From Thermomicrobiales bacterium (GTDB lineage: Bacteria > Chloroflexota > Chloroflexia > Thermomicrobiales > CADCWN01): a stretch of 50,965 nucleotides of DNA. Positions 1 through 8,504 of the stretch are shown here, piece by piece; the stretch's first letter is position 1; the number at the start of each line of letters is the position of its first letter. The stretch is from contig JAUJMV010000008.1 in the NCBI GenBank assembly GCA_030446685.1, forward strand, positions 132,071-183,035. Reading direction: 5' to 3'. Under the pieces are notes generated by a model. That model did no database searches. It saw only the letters and a list, made by a program, of their open reading frames with translations, and was not told where the DNA came from. Made by a program: the position numbers and the translations under genes.

Positions 1-308
1 AACACCTCCTCCAGGCGCAGGAACCCCTCGTCCGGGCGCCGCCCCGCCAGATCCTCGAAGAAGGGGGCCATCTCGCGCTGCCAGCGCCCGTTCACCTCGC
101 GCGCCGCCATCCCGGCCAGCGCCGCCCCCAGGTCCGGCGTCTCGAAGTAGCCGACCAGCAGCCCGTCGTCGCGCAGGAAGAGCGAGTAGTTGCGCCAGCC
201 GGTCTCGCGCAGCGCCGCCAGCATCTCCGGCCAGACCGCCCGGTGGCGCTCCCGGTACTCCTCCAGCCGCTCCCGCCGCACCCGCAAGAGGAAACAGACC
301 CGTTCCAT
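1..308 (-). CDS. rhaM: L-rhamnose mutarotase (3' end cut by window edge)
   Basis: The enzyme interconverts the alpha and beta anomers of L-rhamnose in the cytosol before isomerization. Reverse translation from ATG at 308 gives MERVCFLLRVRRERLEEYRE, followed by the HRAVWPEML block with the conserved His and Trp, then the GWRNYSLFL segment. These are hallmarks of the family. About 102 codons are visible, against a usual length of roughly 104, so only the last few residues are missing. The ATG overlaps the TGA of the upstream sugar isomerase by one base (TGATG), which implies translational coupling. The pairing supports a deoxysugar catabolic operon. Confidence in the family is high; substrate specificity is inferred. 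Confidence 0.85.
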   Translation of the reverse strand, partial: MERVCFLLRVRRERLEEYRERHRAVWPEMLAALRETGWRNYSLFLRDDGLLVGYFETPDLGAALAGMAAREVNGRWQREMAPFFEDLAGRRPDEGFLRLEEV

Positions 309-1840
309 CACGCCCCCCCCGCCGCCCCGACCGCGACGATCTCGATCCCGCCCAGCCGCCCGATCTTCGCCAGCGTCCCGAGCCGGTGCCCGACGCCCAG
401 CGCGACGTGGTGGGTCGGCGCCTCCTCCGCCCAGCGGGTCATCCACGCCGCCACGTCGAAGGCGTCGTCCGGCCCCCCGGTGAAGCGCAGCCGCGAGTTG
501 GTGTTGCCGATCCGCAAGGTCTCGCCCGGCAGCGACCACCCCTCCGCCGCCAGCCACTTGAACCGCCCGTCGCGCGTCTGGGTCAGCCCGAGGATCGTCA
601 CCGGCCCCTCCCGGACCCGCGCCTCCACCGCGATCCCCGCCCCCCGCTTGCCGTGGTAGAGCCCCAGCCCCCGCAGCGTCGGCCGCCCCGCCGCGATCGC
701 CGGGTGGAACGGCCCGTCGTGCCCCATCAGCACGAACCCCTCGCTGTAGTCGAGCGCGTACAGCTCCGTGAAGCTGCCCCCCGCGCCGAGCAGGTCGAGG
801 ACCTTCATCGCCACGCAGTTCTTCAGATCCCCCTCGCCGCTACAGGGGATCCCGCGCGCCGTCAGCAGCGAGCAGCCGAGGATCAGCCCCGCCCCCAGGC
901 GCTCGTAACGGCTGTCGTCGAGGCCGCGGTGGTAGTAGGCCAGCCCGTCCAGCGCGAAGTCGGCCGCCAGCCGGTCCAGGCCCGCGGCCACCCGGTAGGC
1001 CCAGTCGAGCGCCTCGGCGTCCGGGCCCTTCACCAGCGGATCGCGCGGGTCGTCCCCGCTCAGCGCGAACAGGGCCAGCGTCTCCTCCTCCTTCGCGCGC
1101 GCCTCCCGCGCCGTCGCCGCCGCCACCCGCGCGTCGAGGTCGTCCATCTCCAGCACCTCGACGTGCAGCCCGAACTGGCCGGTGTGCTGGGTGAAGTCGC
1201 TGTACAGGTCGAGCATCCCCGGATAGGTGTGCCCCAGGAAGCCGATCCGCCCGCGCGCCAGTGCCCGCTCGACGCCGGCCGCCGCCAGCCACTCCCCGAT
1301 CTCCACCCAGGCCCGCCGCGCCGCCGGGTGGTCGGCGGTGACCTCGTCCGCCACCGCCCCCGGCGTCTGCTGCGGCAGGCCGAGCAGCCCCGTGACCGTC
1401 TGGAAGGCGATGCCGCACCGCGCGAACGCCGCGGCGATCTCCGGGACGCAGCAGGCTTGGCAGTTGGCCAGCCACTCGCCCGTGCCGGTCGCCGCGTAGG
1501 CGAGCTGCGCGGTCGGCTGCAGGTTCAGCACCAGCACCGGCCGCCGCGCCCGCCCCACCGCCGCCACCACCTGGCTGCTGGTCGCGTAGGTCGTGACATA
1601 GCAGACGATCAGATCGACGTCCTCGCGGGCGAAGCGCTCCGCCGCCCGCGCCGCCGCCGGCTGGTCGTCCACCATCCCGACGTCGATCACCTCCGCCCCC
1701 AGCCCGCGCAGCCCCTCCCCGACGAACGCCCCGTAGCCCGCCAGCCGCTCCCGCAGGCCGGGGAACTGCGGCCAGTAGGCCGCCAGCCCGATGCTGAACA
1801 GCCCGACCCGGCAGCGCACGCGGCGTCCTTCCATCATCAC
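308..1840 (-). CDS. L-arabinose/L-fucose isomerase-family protein
   Basis: A 510-residue cytosolic protein resembling the L-fucose/L-arabinose isomerase fold, predicted to interconvert an aldose and a ketose. The N-terminal half has a Rossmann-like pattern (VGLFSIGLAAYWPQFPGL, then DLIVCYVTTYATS). The C-terminal part holds SGEGDLKNCVAMKVLDLLG and EGFVLMGHDGPFH, which fit the metal-binding Glu, Asp and His region of this superfamily. Three successive ATG codons open the frame; the first is used here, behind a purine-rich GGGAGGACAGGGGG stretch. Translational coupling to the rhaM gene suggests that L-rhamnose or a related deoxysugar is the substrate. It lies downstream of the dehydratase and SDR in the same direction. 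The exact substrate cannot be read from the sequence. Confidence 0.7.
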   Translation of the reverse strand: MMMEGRRVRCRVGLFSIGLAAYWPQFPGLRERLAGYGAFVGEGLRGLGAEVIDVGMVDDQPAAARAAERFAREDVDLIVCYVTTYATSSQVVAAVGRARRPVLVLNLQPTAQLAYAATGTGEWLANCQACCVPEIAAAFARCGIAFQTVTGLLGLPQQTPGAVADEVTADHPAARRAWVEIGEWLAAAGVERALARGRIGFLGHTYPGMLDLYSDFTQHTGQFGLHVEVLEMDDLDARVAAATAREARAKEEETLALFALSGDDPRDPLVKGPDAEALDWAYRVAAGLDRLAADFALDGLAYYHRGLDDSRYERLGAGLILGCSLLTARGIPCSGEGDLKNCVAMKVLDLLGAGGSFTELYALDYSEGFVLMGHDGPFHPAIAAGRPTLRGLGLYHGKRGAGIAVEARVREGPVTILGLTQTRDGRFKWLAAEGWSLPGETLRIGNTNSRLRFTGGPDDAFDVAAWMTRWAEEAPTHHVALGVGHRLGTLAKIGRLGGIEIVAVGAAGGA

Positions 1841-1916
1841 TCGCCCCCTGTCCTCCCGCCCGGCCCTCTCCCCCCCGCCCCCGACCCCTCGCTATGGGGG
1901 TGAAGATCCTGCCGCG

Positions 1917-2104
1917 GGGGTCGCGCTGGCGGCTGAAGTCGCGCCTGCCGACCCGTGGGCCACCAAGCCCGGCCAAACCGGACTGAGACCGAGCCCGGCA
2001 GGGTACCTTCATGGATGGCCTGTGTCCTAGCCCTGATCCCAGTCCCCGGAGGGGGACTTCGTGGCCCGCGGCCGGCAGGCGCGACTTCAGTCGCCAGCGC
2101 GACC
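1917..2104. repeat. Composite inverted-repeat element, copy A
   Basis: The gap between the isomerase and the dehydratase (1841-2207) holds no gene. It is dominated by two arms of about 50 bp (1917-1968 and 2053-2104) that are near-perfect reverse complements. The arms include GGTCGCGCTGGCG, CTGAAGTCGCGCCTGCCG and GGGCCACNAAGNCC. A second, diverged copy lies at 8505-8693 and shares the GGCGGCTGAAG, GGGCCACGAAGCCCGGCCAA and CTGGGACCG blocks. No open frame or transposase is present inside, so this looks like a small non-autonomous or structured-RNA repeat. Family identity is unknown to me. Confidence 0.7.
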
Positions 2105-2180
2105 AACTCCCCCTGCCCCTGTGAGCCCGGCCCCTCCCCCAATCGCGCGGCAGGGGCCTCACCCAACCGACCGGCAATTA

Positions 2181-2207
2181 CCGACCGCCGACCGCCGACC
2201 GCCGACC
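2181..2207. repeat. Tandem heptad array (CCGACCG), one arm
   Basis: CCGACCG is repeated almost four times and ends at the base before the stop codon (TAG on minus, 2208-2210) of the dehydratase. No complementary arm is visible nearby. It matches the heptad arrays found at other gene junctions in this window in unit length and in position relative to a stop codon. Confidence 0.6.
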
Positions 2208-3341
2208 CTAGATGTCCGCCACCGAGCCGTCCGCGTTGTACGCCGCGACGTAGGGGCGCGGCGCGTAGGGATGTGCGGCGATCACCTCATGGTCCAGCTC
2301 GACGCCGAGGCCGGGGCGGGTCGGCAGCTCGATCCAGCCGTCCTTGATGACCAGGCCCTCGCGCTGGACCCGGTCGCGGTGCGGCTGGCTCAGCGCGACC
2401 TCCAGGATCAGGAAGTTGGGGATCGAGGCGGCGACATGGACCGAGGCGGCGGTCGCCACCGGCCCGTTCGGGTTGTGCGGCGCGACCTTGACGTAGTAGG
2501 TCTCCGCCAGCGCGGCGATCTTCCGCAGCTCGAGGATGCCGCCCGCGTGGCAGACGTCCGGCTGCACCACGTCCACCAACTGCCGCTCCAGCAGGTCGCG
2601 GTACCCCCACTTCGTGAAGAGCCGCTCGCCGGTCGCCAGCGGCACGCCCCCGCGCTCCCGGGCCACCCGCGCCAGCGGCGTCACGTCGTCCGGCGGCACC
2701 GGCTCCTCGTAGAAGAGGAGATCGTAAGGCGCGATCGCGCGCAGCAGGGCGATCGCGTCGTCCGGGGCGAACTGGCCGTGGTTGTCCACCATCAGCGCGA
2801 CCTCCGGGCCGACCGCCAGCCGCACCCGCTCCAGCTTCGCCGCGAAGTCGCGGATCACCCGTCGCGCGTCGCGGTCGGCGCCGACCCGCCCCGGCCCCAG
2901 CTTCAGCGCCCCGAACCCCTGCTCGACCAGCGCGGTCGCGTGCTCGGCGGCCGCCTCCGGCGTCGCGCCGCCACAGTGAGTGTAGGCCCGCACCCGCTGC
3001 CGCGTCGGCCCGCCCAGCAGCTCGTAGACCGGGACGCCGAGCGCCTTCCCCTTGATGTCCCACAGCGCCTGCTCGATCCCCGAGATCGCCGAAGTCAACA
3101 CCACCCCGCCCCGCCAGAAGCCGTGGCGGTGCAGGCGCTGCCAGTGGTGCTCGATCGCGCCGGGCGCCTCACCGACGAGCAACGGCGCCAGCTCATCCAC
3201 CGCCGCCGCGACCGTCCGCTCCCGCCCCTCCAGCGACGCCTCCCCGACCCCCGTGATCCCCGCGTCGGTCGCCACCTCCACGAAGTGCCAGTTCTGCCGC
3301 TCCACGCGCATGAACAGGTTGCGGATGCCGGTGATCTTCAT
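2208..3341 (-). CDS. Mandelate racemase/enolase-superfamily sugar acid dehydratase
   Basis: A cytosolic Mg2+-dependent enzyme that abstracts the proton alpha to a carboxylate, most like galactonate-type dehydratases (DgoD group). The N-terminal capping domain (MKITGIRNLFMRVERQNWHF) is followed by a TIM barrel. Visible elements are ALKLGPG at barrel strand 2, MVDNHGQF carrying the first metal ligand Asp, FYEEPVPP with the second, ATGERLFT with the third, and VVQPDVCHAGGI. A late HNPNGPVATAASVH segment supplies the general acid/base His region. Start ATG 3341 was chosen over an upstream in-frame Met because it begins the family's normal N-terminus and has AGCGAG six bases before it; the longer version would translate repeat DNA. 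It follows the SDR gene, consistent with sugar-acid catabolism. Confidence 0.8.
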   Translation of the reverse strand: MKITGIRNLFMRVERQNWHFVEVATDAGITGVGEASLEGRERTVAAAVDELAPLLVGEAPGAIEHHWQRLHRHGFWRGGVVLTSAISGIEQALWDIKGKALGVPVYELLGGPTRQRVRAYTHCGGATPEAAAEHATALVEQGFGALKLGPGRVGADRDARRVIRDFAAKLERVRLAVGPEVALMVDNHGQFAPDDAIALLRAIAPYDLLFYEEPVPPDDVTPLARVARERGGVPLATGERLFTKWGYRDLLERQLVDVVQPDVCHAGGILELRKIAALAETYYVKVAPHNPNGPVATAASVHVAASIPNFLILEVALSQPHRDRVQREGLVIKDGWIELPTRPGLGVELDHEVIAAHPYAPRPYVAAYNADGSVADI

Positions 3342-3356
3342 CGTCTCGCTCCAGTC

Positions 3357-3457
3357 TCGAGTGCTGAGTGCTGAGTGCTGGGTAACGAAGTGCGGGTGCA
3401 GCACCGGTGCTGATAACTCAGTAAGACTCAGCACTCAGCACTCAGCACTCAGCACTT
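3357..3457. repeat. Heptad inverted-repeat hairpin between SDR and dehydratase genes
   Basis: The left arm (3359-3381) is GAGTGCT repeated three times. The right arm (3424-3457) is the complement AGCACTC repeated four times. The two can fold into one hairpin in the intercistronic RNA. The right arm runs to the SDR stop codon (TGA on minus, 3457-3459), and the left arm ends about 16 bp before the dehydratase ATG. A small inner palindrome, GCACCGGTGC, lies in the loop. Confidence 0.8.
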
Positions 3458-4208
3458 CAATACGTCGCGCGCCCGCCGGAGATGTCGAAGACCGCCCCGG
3501 TGCTGAAGGAGCATTCGTCGCCCGCCAGCCAGGCGACCAGCGCCGCGACCTCCTCGACCCTGCCGGGTCGTCCCATCGGGATGCGGCTGACCATGTACTC
3601 GCGCATCTGCGGCGTGAGCTGGCCGAGGATGTCCGTCTCGATCACCGCCGGCGTGACGCAATTGACCCGGATGCCGGTCGTCGCCAGCTCCTTGCCGAGC
3701 GACTTGGTCAGGCCGATCACCGCCGCCTTCGTCGCGCTGTACGGCCCCAGGTTCGGGTTGCCCTCCTTGCCGGCGATCGAGGCGACGGTGACGATCCGGC
3801 CCCAGTCGTTGGCGAGCATCGCCGGCGCCACCGCGCGGCAGCAGTTGAAGACGCCGGTCAGGTTGACCCCGACCACCAGCGCCCACTCCGCGTCCGTGAC
3901 CTCGACGAGCGGCTTGTTGGCCCCCGCGATCCCCGCGTTGTTGACCAGCACGTCCACCCGCCCCCAGTCCGCCAGGACCGCCGCCACAGCCGCGTCGACC
4001 GCGGCCGAGTCCGCGACATCGCAGGCGACCGCGCGGGCGCCCTCCCCGAGCGCCCCTGCCGCCTCGGCCACCGCGCCCTCGTCGCGATCCGCCAGCGCGA
4101 CGCGGTGCCCGTCCGCCAGCAGCCGTTCCGCGATGGCGCGGCCGATCCCCGCGCCGCGCCGGTGACGATCGCGACCCGCCCCGCCCGCCCTGACCGACGA
4201 TCCGCCAT
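3457..4208 (-). CDS. SDR-family oxidoreductase (one frameshift)
   Basis: A classical short-chain dehydrogenase/reductase using NAD(P)H on a sugar or alcohol. It opens MADRRSGRAGRVAIVTGAARG, the TGxxxGxG dinucleotide loop, and continues GRAIAERLLADGHRVALADRD in another frame. One G is missing from a GGGG run near 4152, so the reading frame as given is broken. Further on are DVLVNNAGIAG (NNAG motif), TVASIAG (catalytic Ser) and GPYSATKAAVIGL (catalytic YxxxK), then VNCVTPAVIETD. Total length is about 250 residues, normal for the family. ATG 4208 has GGGAGGGGG upstream. The frameshift at a homopolymer in an otherwise intact protein suggests a sequencing error. It probably acts with the dehydratase and isomerase downstream. 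Confidence 0.8.
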
Positions 4209-4317
4209 CGCGCCCCCTCCCGCACGCCGGGCCGCGACCTCCCGCCCCGGCGTGGCCGATCGCCCCGCGCCGCCCGGTGGACGCGCGGCAGCAACGCGCC
4301 ACGGACATCGTCAGTGG

Positions 4318-4331
4318 CGGTGTTTATACAC
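4318..4331 (-). promoter_or_regulatory. Putative promoter/operator of the SDR operon
   Basis: The palindrome GGTGTTTATACACC contains a -10-like TATAAA on the minus strand. It lies about 115 bp upstream of the SDR start and just past the stop of the phosphatase gene. The palindrome could also bind a dimeric regulator. This is inferred from motif only. Confidence 0.35.
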
Positions 4332-4347
4332 CAGAATGGGTCCGCCG

Positions 4348-5052
4348 TCAGTCCTCACCCCCACTGGCCGGCGTCGGGACCGCCGGGCGGGGCTGCTCGG
4401 AGGCGTCGAGGTCGTGCAGGTGCGCCGCGTCGTTGAAGGTGACGAGGGTCCATCCCCGGCGGTCGTCGTGCCGGCCCGGCCCGTGGCGCCAGTGGGTGAT
4501 GCTGGTGTTGAGCGGGGCGAAGCGCACCCGATTGCCGGTCGGGCCGAGGCCGAACGCGTGGTAGAACGACGCCTCCAGGACGCCGCCGTGGCAGACCACC
4601 ACGACCGTCTGGTCGGGGTGCCGCCGGACGGTGCGGTCGATCTGCGCGCCGACGCGCAGCAGGAAGGTCGCCCAACTCTCGCCGCCCGGCGCGAAGGTCC
4701 GGTAGGGCTCCGTGTCGAAGTCGCGGCCGTCCGGCCCCCCGTGACGCGCGAACCACTCCTCGTGCGACAGGCCGTCGGCCGCGCCGGGGCGCAACTCGTG
4801 CCAGTCGTCCTCCGGCACGGCCGGCAGGCCGAGCGCGCGCGACACGTACTCCGCCGTCTCGAGCGTCCGCGGCAGGGTGCTGGTGTAGAGGATGTCCGGC
4901 CGCAGAGCGCTCGCCGCCAGCCGCGCCTCCAGCGCCGCCGCCTGCGCCCGTCCGCGCGCCGTCAGCCCCGTGTCGCCGCGCGGCCCCCCGATGATCGGCT
5001 CGACGTTCGGCACCGACTCGCCGTGCCGGATCAGGTAGAGGTTGGTGGTCAA
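4348..5052 (-). CDS. Histidine phosphatase, candidate glucosyl-3-phosphoglycerate phosphatase
   Basis: A cytosolic phosphohydrolase of the histidine phosphatase (phosphoglycerate mutase-like) superfamily, 234 residues. The catalytic LIRHGES motif is at residues 7-13, with the second catalytic His in VVVCHGGVLE near residue 180 and the supporting Arg in TLPRTLETAE. The start is TTG at 5052, preceded by GAGGAGCG; no ATG gives the conserved N-terminus. It directly follows the GpgS-like gene. In mycobacteria the phosphatase that completes glucosylglycerate synthesis (GpgP) belongs to this same superfamily, so dephosphorylation of glucosyl-3-phosphoglycerate is a reasonable job. Alternatives are a cobalamin-type or general sugar-phosphate phosphatase. 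The family is clear; the substrate is inference from context. Confidence 0.75.
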   Translation of the reverse strand: MTTNLYLIRHGESVPNVEPIIGGPRGDTGLTARGRAQAAALEARLAASALRPDILYTSTLPRTLETAEYVSRALGLPAVPEDDWHELRPGAADGLSHEEWFARHGGPDGRDFDTEPYRTFAPGGESWATFLLRVGAQIDRTVRRHPDQTVVVVCHGGVLEASFYHAFGLGPTGNRVRFAPLNTSITHWRHGPGRHDDRRGWTLVTFNDAAHLHDLDASEQPRPAVPTPASGGED

Positions 5053-5072
5053 GAGTTACGCTCCTCGCTCCT

Positions 5073-5161
5073 GGTCGAACGTCGAACGTCACCGGGGTCC
5101 CAGCGACGGCAGAGGTGCTAACCGAGGGACGTTCGACGTTCGACGTTCAGACGTTCGACCC
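5073..5161. repeat. Heptad inverted-repeat hairpin between gpgS-like and phosphatase genes
   Basis: The left arm (5073-5090) holds GGTCGAACGTCGAACGTC. The right arm (5127-5161) holds the complement GACGTTC-type units four to five times. The right arm overlaps the end of the Usp-GpgS gene, whose last residues (GSNV) and TGA at 5147-5149 are encoded by the repeat itself. Confidence 0.8.
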
Positions 5162-6985
5162 CACGACGGCGGCGCGGCGCTCCGCGTACTCCGGGATCGT
5201 CGCGATCGGCGGGCGCTCGTGGTCGCGGATGTCGTGGACGTCGAGGTGGAAGCCGCCGCCGTCGGCGTACTGGATCAGCTTCAGGCTGGCGTTCAGCGGG
5301 TCGACCAGGTGCAGGCGGTGGCGCGTCTCCAGCCGGTCCATGATCACCTGGATGATCGCGAAGGACATCCGCGACAGGTCGTACAACTCCTGGTTGCGGT
5401 GGACCCGCTGCTGCAGATCCACCTGCGCCATCGCCTCCAGCTCGATGTCGTGCAGCAGATCGATCAGCAGGCCCGTCTCCACGCCGTAACCGGTGAAGAA
5501 GGGCAGCCGCTCCAACACCGCGCGCCGCCCGGCGTACTCGCCGGAGAGGGGCTGCAGGAAGCCCGAGAGTTCGGGGTAGAAGAGGTTGAAGAGCGGGCGC
5601 GCGACCAGCTCCGTCACCCGCCCCCCGCCCGCCGCGACGAGCTGCCCTGCGTGCATGATCGGGCGGCGGTAGAAGCCCTTGGTGAACTGCAGCCGCGGCT
5701 CGCGCAGCAGCGGGCCGATCAGCCCGTAGACGAAGCGCGGGTGGACGTCGTGGATATCGGTGTCGACCCAGACGACGATGTCGCCGCGCGTCACGTAGAG
5801 GCTCTTCCAGAGCGCCTCGCCCTTGCCCACGAACGAGCCGTAGTGCGGCAGGATCTCCTGGTGGATGTGGACCGGGATGCCCCGCGCCGCGGCGATCGCG
5901 CGCGTGTCGTCGGTCGAGTTCGAGTCGATCAGCACGATCTCGTCGAGCAGCGGCACGCGGTCGACCAGCGCCCCCTTCAGCGTGTCGATCAGCGGGCCGA
6001 TCGTCGCCGCCTCGTTGAGCGCCGGGAGGACCAGGCTGATCGTCGCGCCCTGCCGCGTCTTGTGCAGCAGCAACTGCTCGACGTCGGCGAACTCGTCGCC
6101 GTCGAAGGTGTTCTCGGCGAACCACTTGTCCACCGTCACCGAGACGTCGCGCAGCGCCTCGAAGCGCTCGATCGCGCGCAGCTCGAGCTCCGCCAGCTTG
6201 CGCCGGGCGATGATCACTGTGCCGGTCGACTCCCGCAGCGCCGTCTCGCCGAACGGCCCGACCGGCTGCTCCGGGTTGAAGCGCCGCCCGGTCGCGCCGA
6301 CCACCACCACGTCGTGCGCGGCGACCTCGTGCATGATCGCCGGGACCGCCGGGGAGACCCGCTCCAGCCAGCGCCCCACCCGCGGCAGGCTCTGCAACTC
6401 GTGGATCGTCCCCAAGGACGCCGGGCCGATCGGCTGCTGCGGGTCGGTGGCGTAGAGGACGGTGATCGCCCCGTCGTGCGCCTCGGCCAGCGCGTTCGCC
6501 ACCTGGCTGCTCAGCGCCAGGTGCGGCCCGCCCCGCGTCGGCAGCAGGATCTGCCGCATCTCGGTCTTCTGACCCTGCTTGACGACCAGTAAGTCGCAGG
6601 GCGGCAGCGCCAGCAGTTGCTCGATCGGCGGGCCGAAGAGGCGCTCGGGGGAGAACGCCTCCCCCTGCCAGCCGAGGAAGAGCAGATCGACCCCCTCCTC
6701 GCGCACGGCATCGCCGATGCCCTCGTAGAGGGTGCGGGCGACGCGCACCACCGTGCGCACCGGCGCCCCCGGCCCGGCGTCCAGCCGGTTGAGTTCCTCG
6801 CGCTGGCGTTGCGCCGGCACCGTCCCGGCGCTCAGCGGCTGGTCCGCCGCGACCGTGACCAGGCCGAGGACCAGGACCTCGCCGCCGCTGGCCCCGGCCA
6901 GCGCCGTGGCGACCGGCAGCAGCCGCGCGATATTGGTGCGGTCCAGCACCGGCAGCAAGACAGTGTAGGGGCTCGAGCGCGACAT
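5147..6985 (-). CDS. Universal stress domains fused to glucosyl-3-phosphoglycerate synthase-like glycosyltransferase
   Basis: Residues 1 to about 140 (SRSSPYTVLLPVLDRTNIAR) and about 150-285 look like two UspA-type domains; the second ends in VVVGATGRRF and GTVIIARRK. The remainder, from about residue 320, is a GpgS-like GT: TISLVLPALNEAATIG, EIVLIDSNSTDDT, GSFVGKGEALWKSL and the metal-binding DTDI. The longer C-terminal part contains FTKGFYRRP and SGEYAGRR. GpgS joins a nucleotide-sugar glucose to 3-phosphoglycerate, the first step to the compatible solute glucosylglycerate. At 612 residues it is about twice the length of a stand-alone GpgS. ATG 6985 has GGGAGTACCCG before it. The final GSNV comes from a heptad repeat. 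The fusion could tie osmolyte synthesis to nucleotide or stress sensing, which is inference. Confidence 0.8.
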   Translation of the reverse strand: MSRSSPYTVLLPVLDRTNIARLLPVATALAGASGGEVLVLGLVTVAADQPLSAGTVPAQRQREELNRLDAGPGAPVRTVVRVARTLYEGIGDAVREEGVDLLFLGWQGEAFSPERLFGPPIEQLLALPPCDLLVVKQGQKTEMRQILLPTRGGPHLALSSQVANALAEAHDGAITVLYATDPQQPIGPASLGTIHELQSLPRVGRWLERVSPAVPAIMHEVAAHDVVVVGATGRRFNPEQPVGPFGETALRESTGTVIIARRKLAELELRAIERFEALRDVSVTVDKWFAENTFDGDEFADVEQLLLHKTRQGATISLVLPALNEAATIGPLIDTLKGALVDRVPLLDEIVLIDSNSTDDTRAIAAARGIPVHIHQEILPHYGSFVGKGEALWKSLYVTRGDIVVWVDTDIHDVHPRFVYGLIGPLLREPRLQFTKGFYRRPIMHAGQLVAAGGGRVTELVARPLFNLFYPELSGFLQPLSGEYAGRRAVLERLPFFTGYGVETGLLIDLLHDIELEAMAQVDLQQRVHRNQELYDLSRMSFAIIQVIMDRLETRHRLHLVDPLNASLKLIQYADGGGFHLDVHDIRDHERPPIATIPEYAERRAAVVGSNV

Positions 6986-7010
6986 CGGGTACTCCCTTCG
7001 GTCCGTAAGA

Positions 7011-7125
7011 GGGTCGAACGTCTGAACGTCGAACGTCCCCTCATTCCGGCGGCCCTGCCCGCGCGGGAACGTCGTAGCGCGTCGGCGAGGGACATTCGAC
7101 CTTTAGACGTTCAGACGTTCGACCC
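7011..7125. repeat. Inverted-repeat hairpin between GT4 and gpgS-like genes
   Basis: The left arm 7011-7042 (GGGTCGAACGTCTGAACGTC, then GAACGTCCCCTC) pairs with the right arm 7087-7125, which ends TTTAGACGTTCAGACGTTCG then ACCC. The right arm supplies the last codons (GSNV) and stop (7111-7113) of the GT4 gene. This is the same four-residue tail as in the neighbouring Usp-GpgS protein, because the same repeat type overlaps both stops. Confidence 0.8.
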
Positions 7126-8361
7126 GCCCGCCAGCAACGGCCGGATCGACCGCCGGTAGATGGCGTCCCAGGTGGAGTGCCGGCGCACCTCGCGCCGCCA
7201 GGCGAGCCGGCGGTCGGCGGCGAGCGCGCCGGCCAGCCGGCGGGCAATCGCGGTGGGGGGCTCGTCGAGCCCGAAGTAGTGGGCGTGATCGCCGGCGATC
7301 TCGCGGAAGGGCGGGATGTCGGCGCAGAAGACCGGCACCCCGCGCGCCGCCGCCTCGATCAGCGGCATCCCGAACCCCTCCGCGCGCGACGGGAAGAGCA
7401 GGGCGTCGGCGAGGCCGAACCAGTCGGCGATCATCGGGTCGGTGATCGGGGCCGGCGCCCCCGCCGCGTCGCGGAAGGTCTCGTGGAGGAAGATCGCCGG
7501 GGCCTGCACCTCGGCGCGGAGCGCCCGCAGCAGGTCGAGGTAGGCCACGTTGGTCGGGTTGTGCGGGCCGGGCGGGCCGGTGACGACCAGCAGGGGCGCG
7601 GGGCGCACCCCTCGCAGCGCCGCGACGATCCGCAGCCCCAATTCGATATTCTTGCGCCGCGTGATCCGCGCCGGCAGCACCAGCAGCGGGTCGGCGGCGA
7701 GCAGATTATACTCGCGGACGATCGCGCTTGTCGCCGGTTCGAGCTTCAGGAGCCGGTCGAGATCGACGCCGGGCGGCACGACCGCGATCGCCCCCGGCGC
7801 GATCCCCAGCAGATCGGCCAGTTGGTCACGGCGGTCGGCGGAGACGGCGACGTAGCGGACGCCCGGCCAGGGCTCGCGCAGCAGCGACCAGGGCCAGCCC
7901 GCGTGCAACTCCGGCAGGTAGAGCGGGTCGCACCAGGCGAAGTCGTGCGCCCAGGCCAGCAGGCGCGGCGCCCGCCCGGCCGCGTGCAGCCCCGCCAGCG
8001 CCGCCGTCAGCGCCAGGTTCTTGTGCAGCGTGTGGACGTTGTGGACGATCGCCACGTCGCAGCCGGCCAGCGCCGCGGCCAGGATCTCCTCGATCTCCGC
8101 CACCAGCCCCCGGAAGGCGTCCGTCACCGCCCCCCGCGCCAGCTCGGCGTTGGCCGCCTCGACCCGCGGCTGGCGCGACCCCAGGAGCGGGTCCACCACC
8201 ATCTCGACCGCCGGGTCCGGCGCCGCCCCGCCCCCCGCCACGATCCGCACCCGCCGCCCGTCGGCCAGCAGCAGGCGCGCGTGCGCGGCGATCGTCGCCT
8301 CCACGCCCCCGATCCCCGGCGGCCCGCTGTAGTGCAGGATCGCGACTCTCCGCGCCGTCAT
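7111..8361 (-). CDS. GT4-type glycosyltransferase
   Basis: A GT-B fold glycosyltransferase of about 416 residues. It starts MTARRVAILHYSGPPGIGGVE, with the N-terminal acceptor-domain glycine loop. HNVHTLHKN and AWAHDFAWCDP follow. The C-terminal donor domain shows VVPPGVDLDRL, LPARITRRKNIELGL and the EGFGMPLIEAAARGVPV block, with the conserved E-x7-E pattern that binds the nucleotide sugar. ATG 8361 was chosen as the family start; the upstream in-frame Met lies in low-complexity DNA, and the ribosome site is weak. It sits between the GH63-like hydrolase and the GpgS fusion, so it may extend or modify the same glucosides. Donor and acceptor are unknown. Confidence 0.75.
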   Translation of the reverse strand: MTARRVAILHYSGPPGIGGVEATIAAHARLLLADGRRVRIVAGGGAAPDPAVEMVVDPLLGSRQPRVEAANAELARGAVTDAFRGLVAEIEEILAAALAGCDVAIVHNVHTLHKNLALTAALAGLHAAGRAPRLLAWAHDFAWCDPLYLPELHAGWPWSLLREPWPGVRYVAVSADRRDQLADLLGIAPGAIAVVPPGVDLDRLLKLEPATSAIVREYNLLAADPLLVLPARITRRKNIELGLRIVAALRGVRPAPLLVVTGPPGPHNPTNVAYLDLLRALRAEVQAPAIFLHETFRDAAGAPAPITDPMIADWFGLADALLFPSRAEGFGMPLIEAAARGVPVFCADIPPFREIAGDHAHYFGLDEPPTAIARRLAGALAADRRLAWRREVRRHSTWDAIYRRSIRPLLAGGSNV

Positions 8362-8451
8362 CCCCAAGGCCGCTCCACCTGCTCCGGCTGCTCCGCCCCG
8401 TCCCGCGGGCGTGACGCCGCCCATTCCAGGCCCCCCGACGATCCGCGCGCT

Positions 8452-8457
8452 ATCTTA
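8452..8457 (-). promoter_or_regulatory. Possible -10 box upstream of the GT4 gene
   Basis: TAAGAT on the minus strand lies about 90 bp before the GT4 start, between that start and the composite repeat copy B. There is no convincing -35 box. Recorded as the only promoter-like signal in the 355 bp gap 8362-8716. Confidence 0.25.
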
Positions 8458-8504
8458 CGCTCTAAAGGCGTCCCGTGGGGACGCCGATTGCGTCGATATT
8501 GTGT

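Noticed and set aside
386-1903. Long plus-strand open frames opposite the sugar isomerase
   Set aside because: Composition is Arg/Pro-rich with no motifs. These frames are antisense shadows produced by high GC content, as are similar ones opposite GpgS, GH63 and the LuxR gene.
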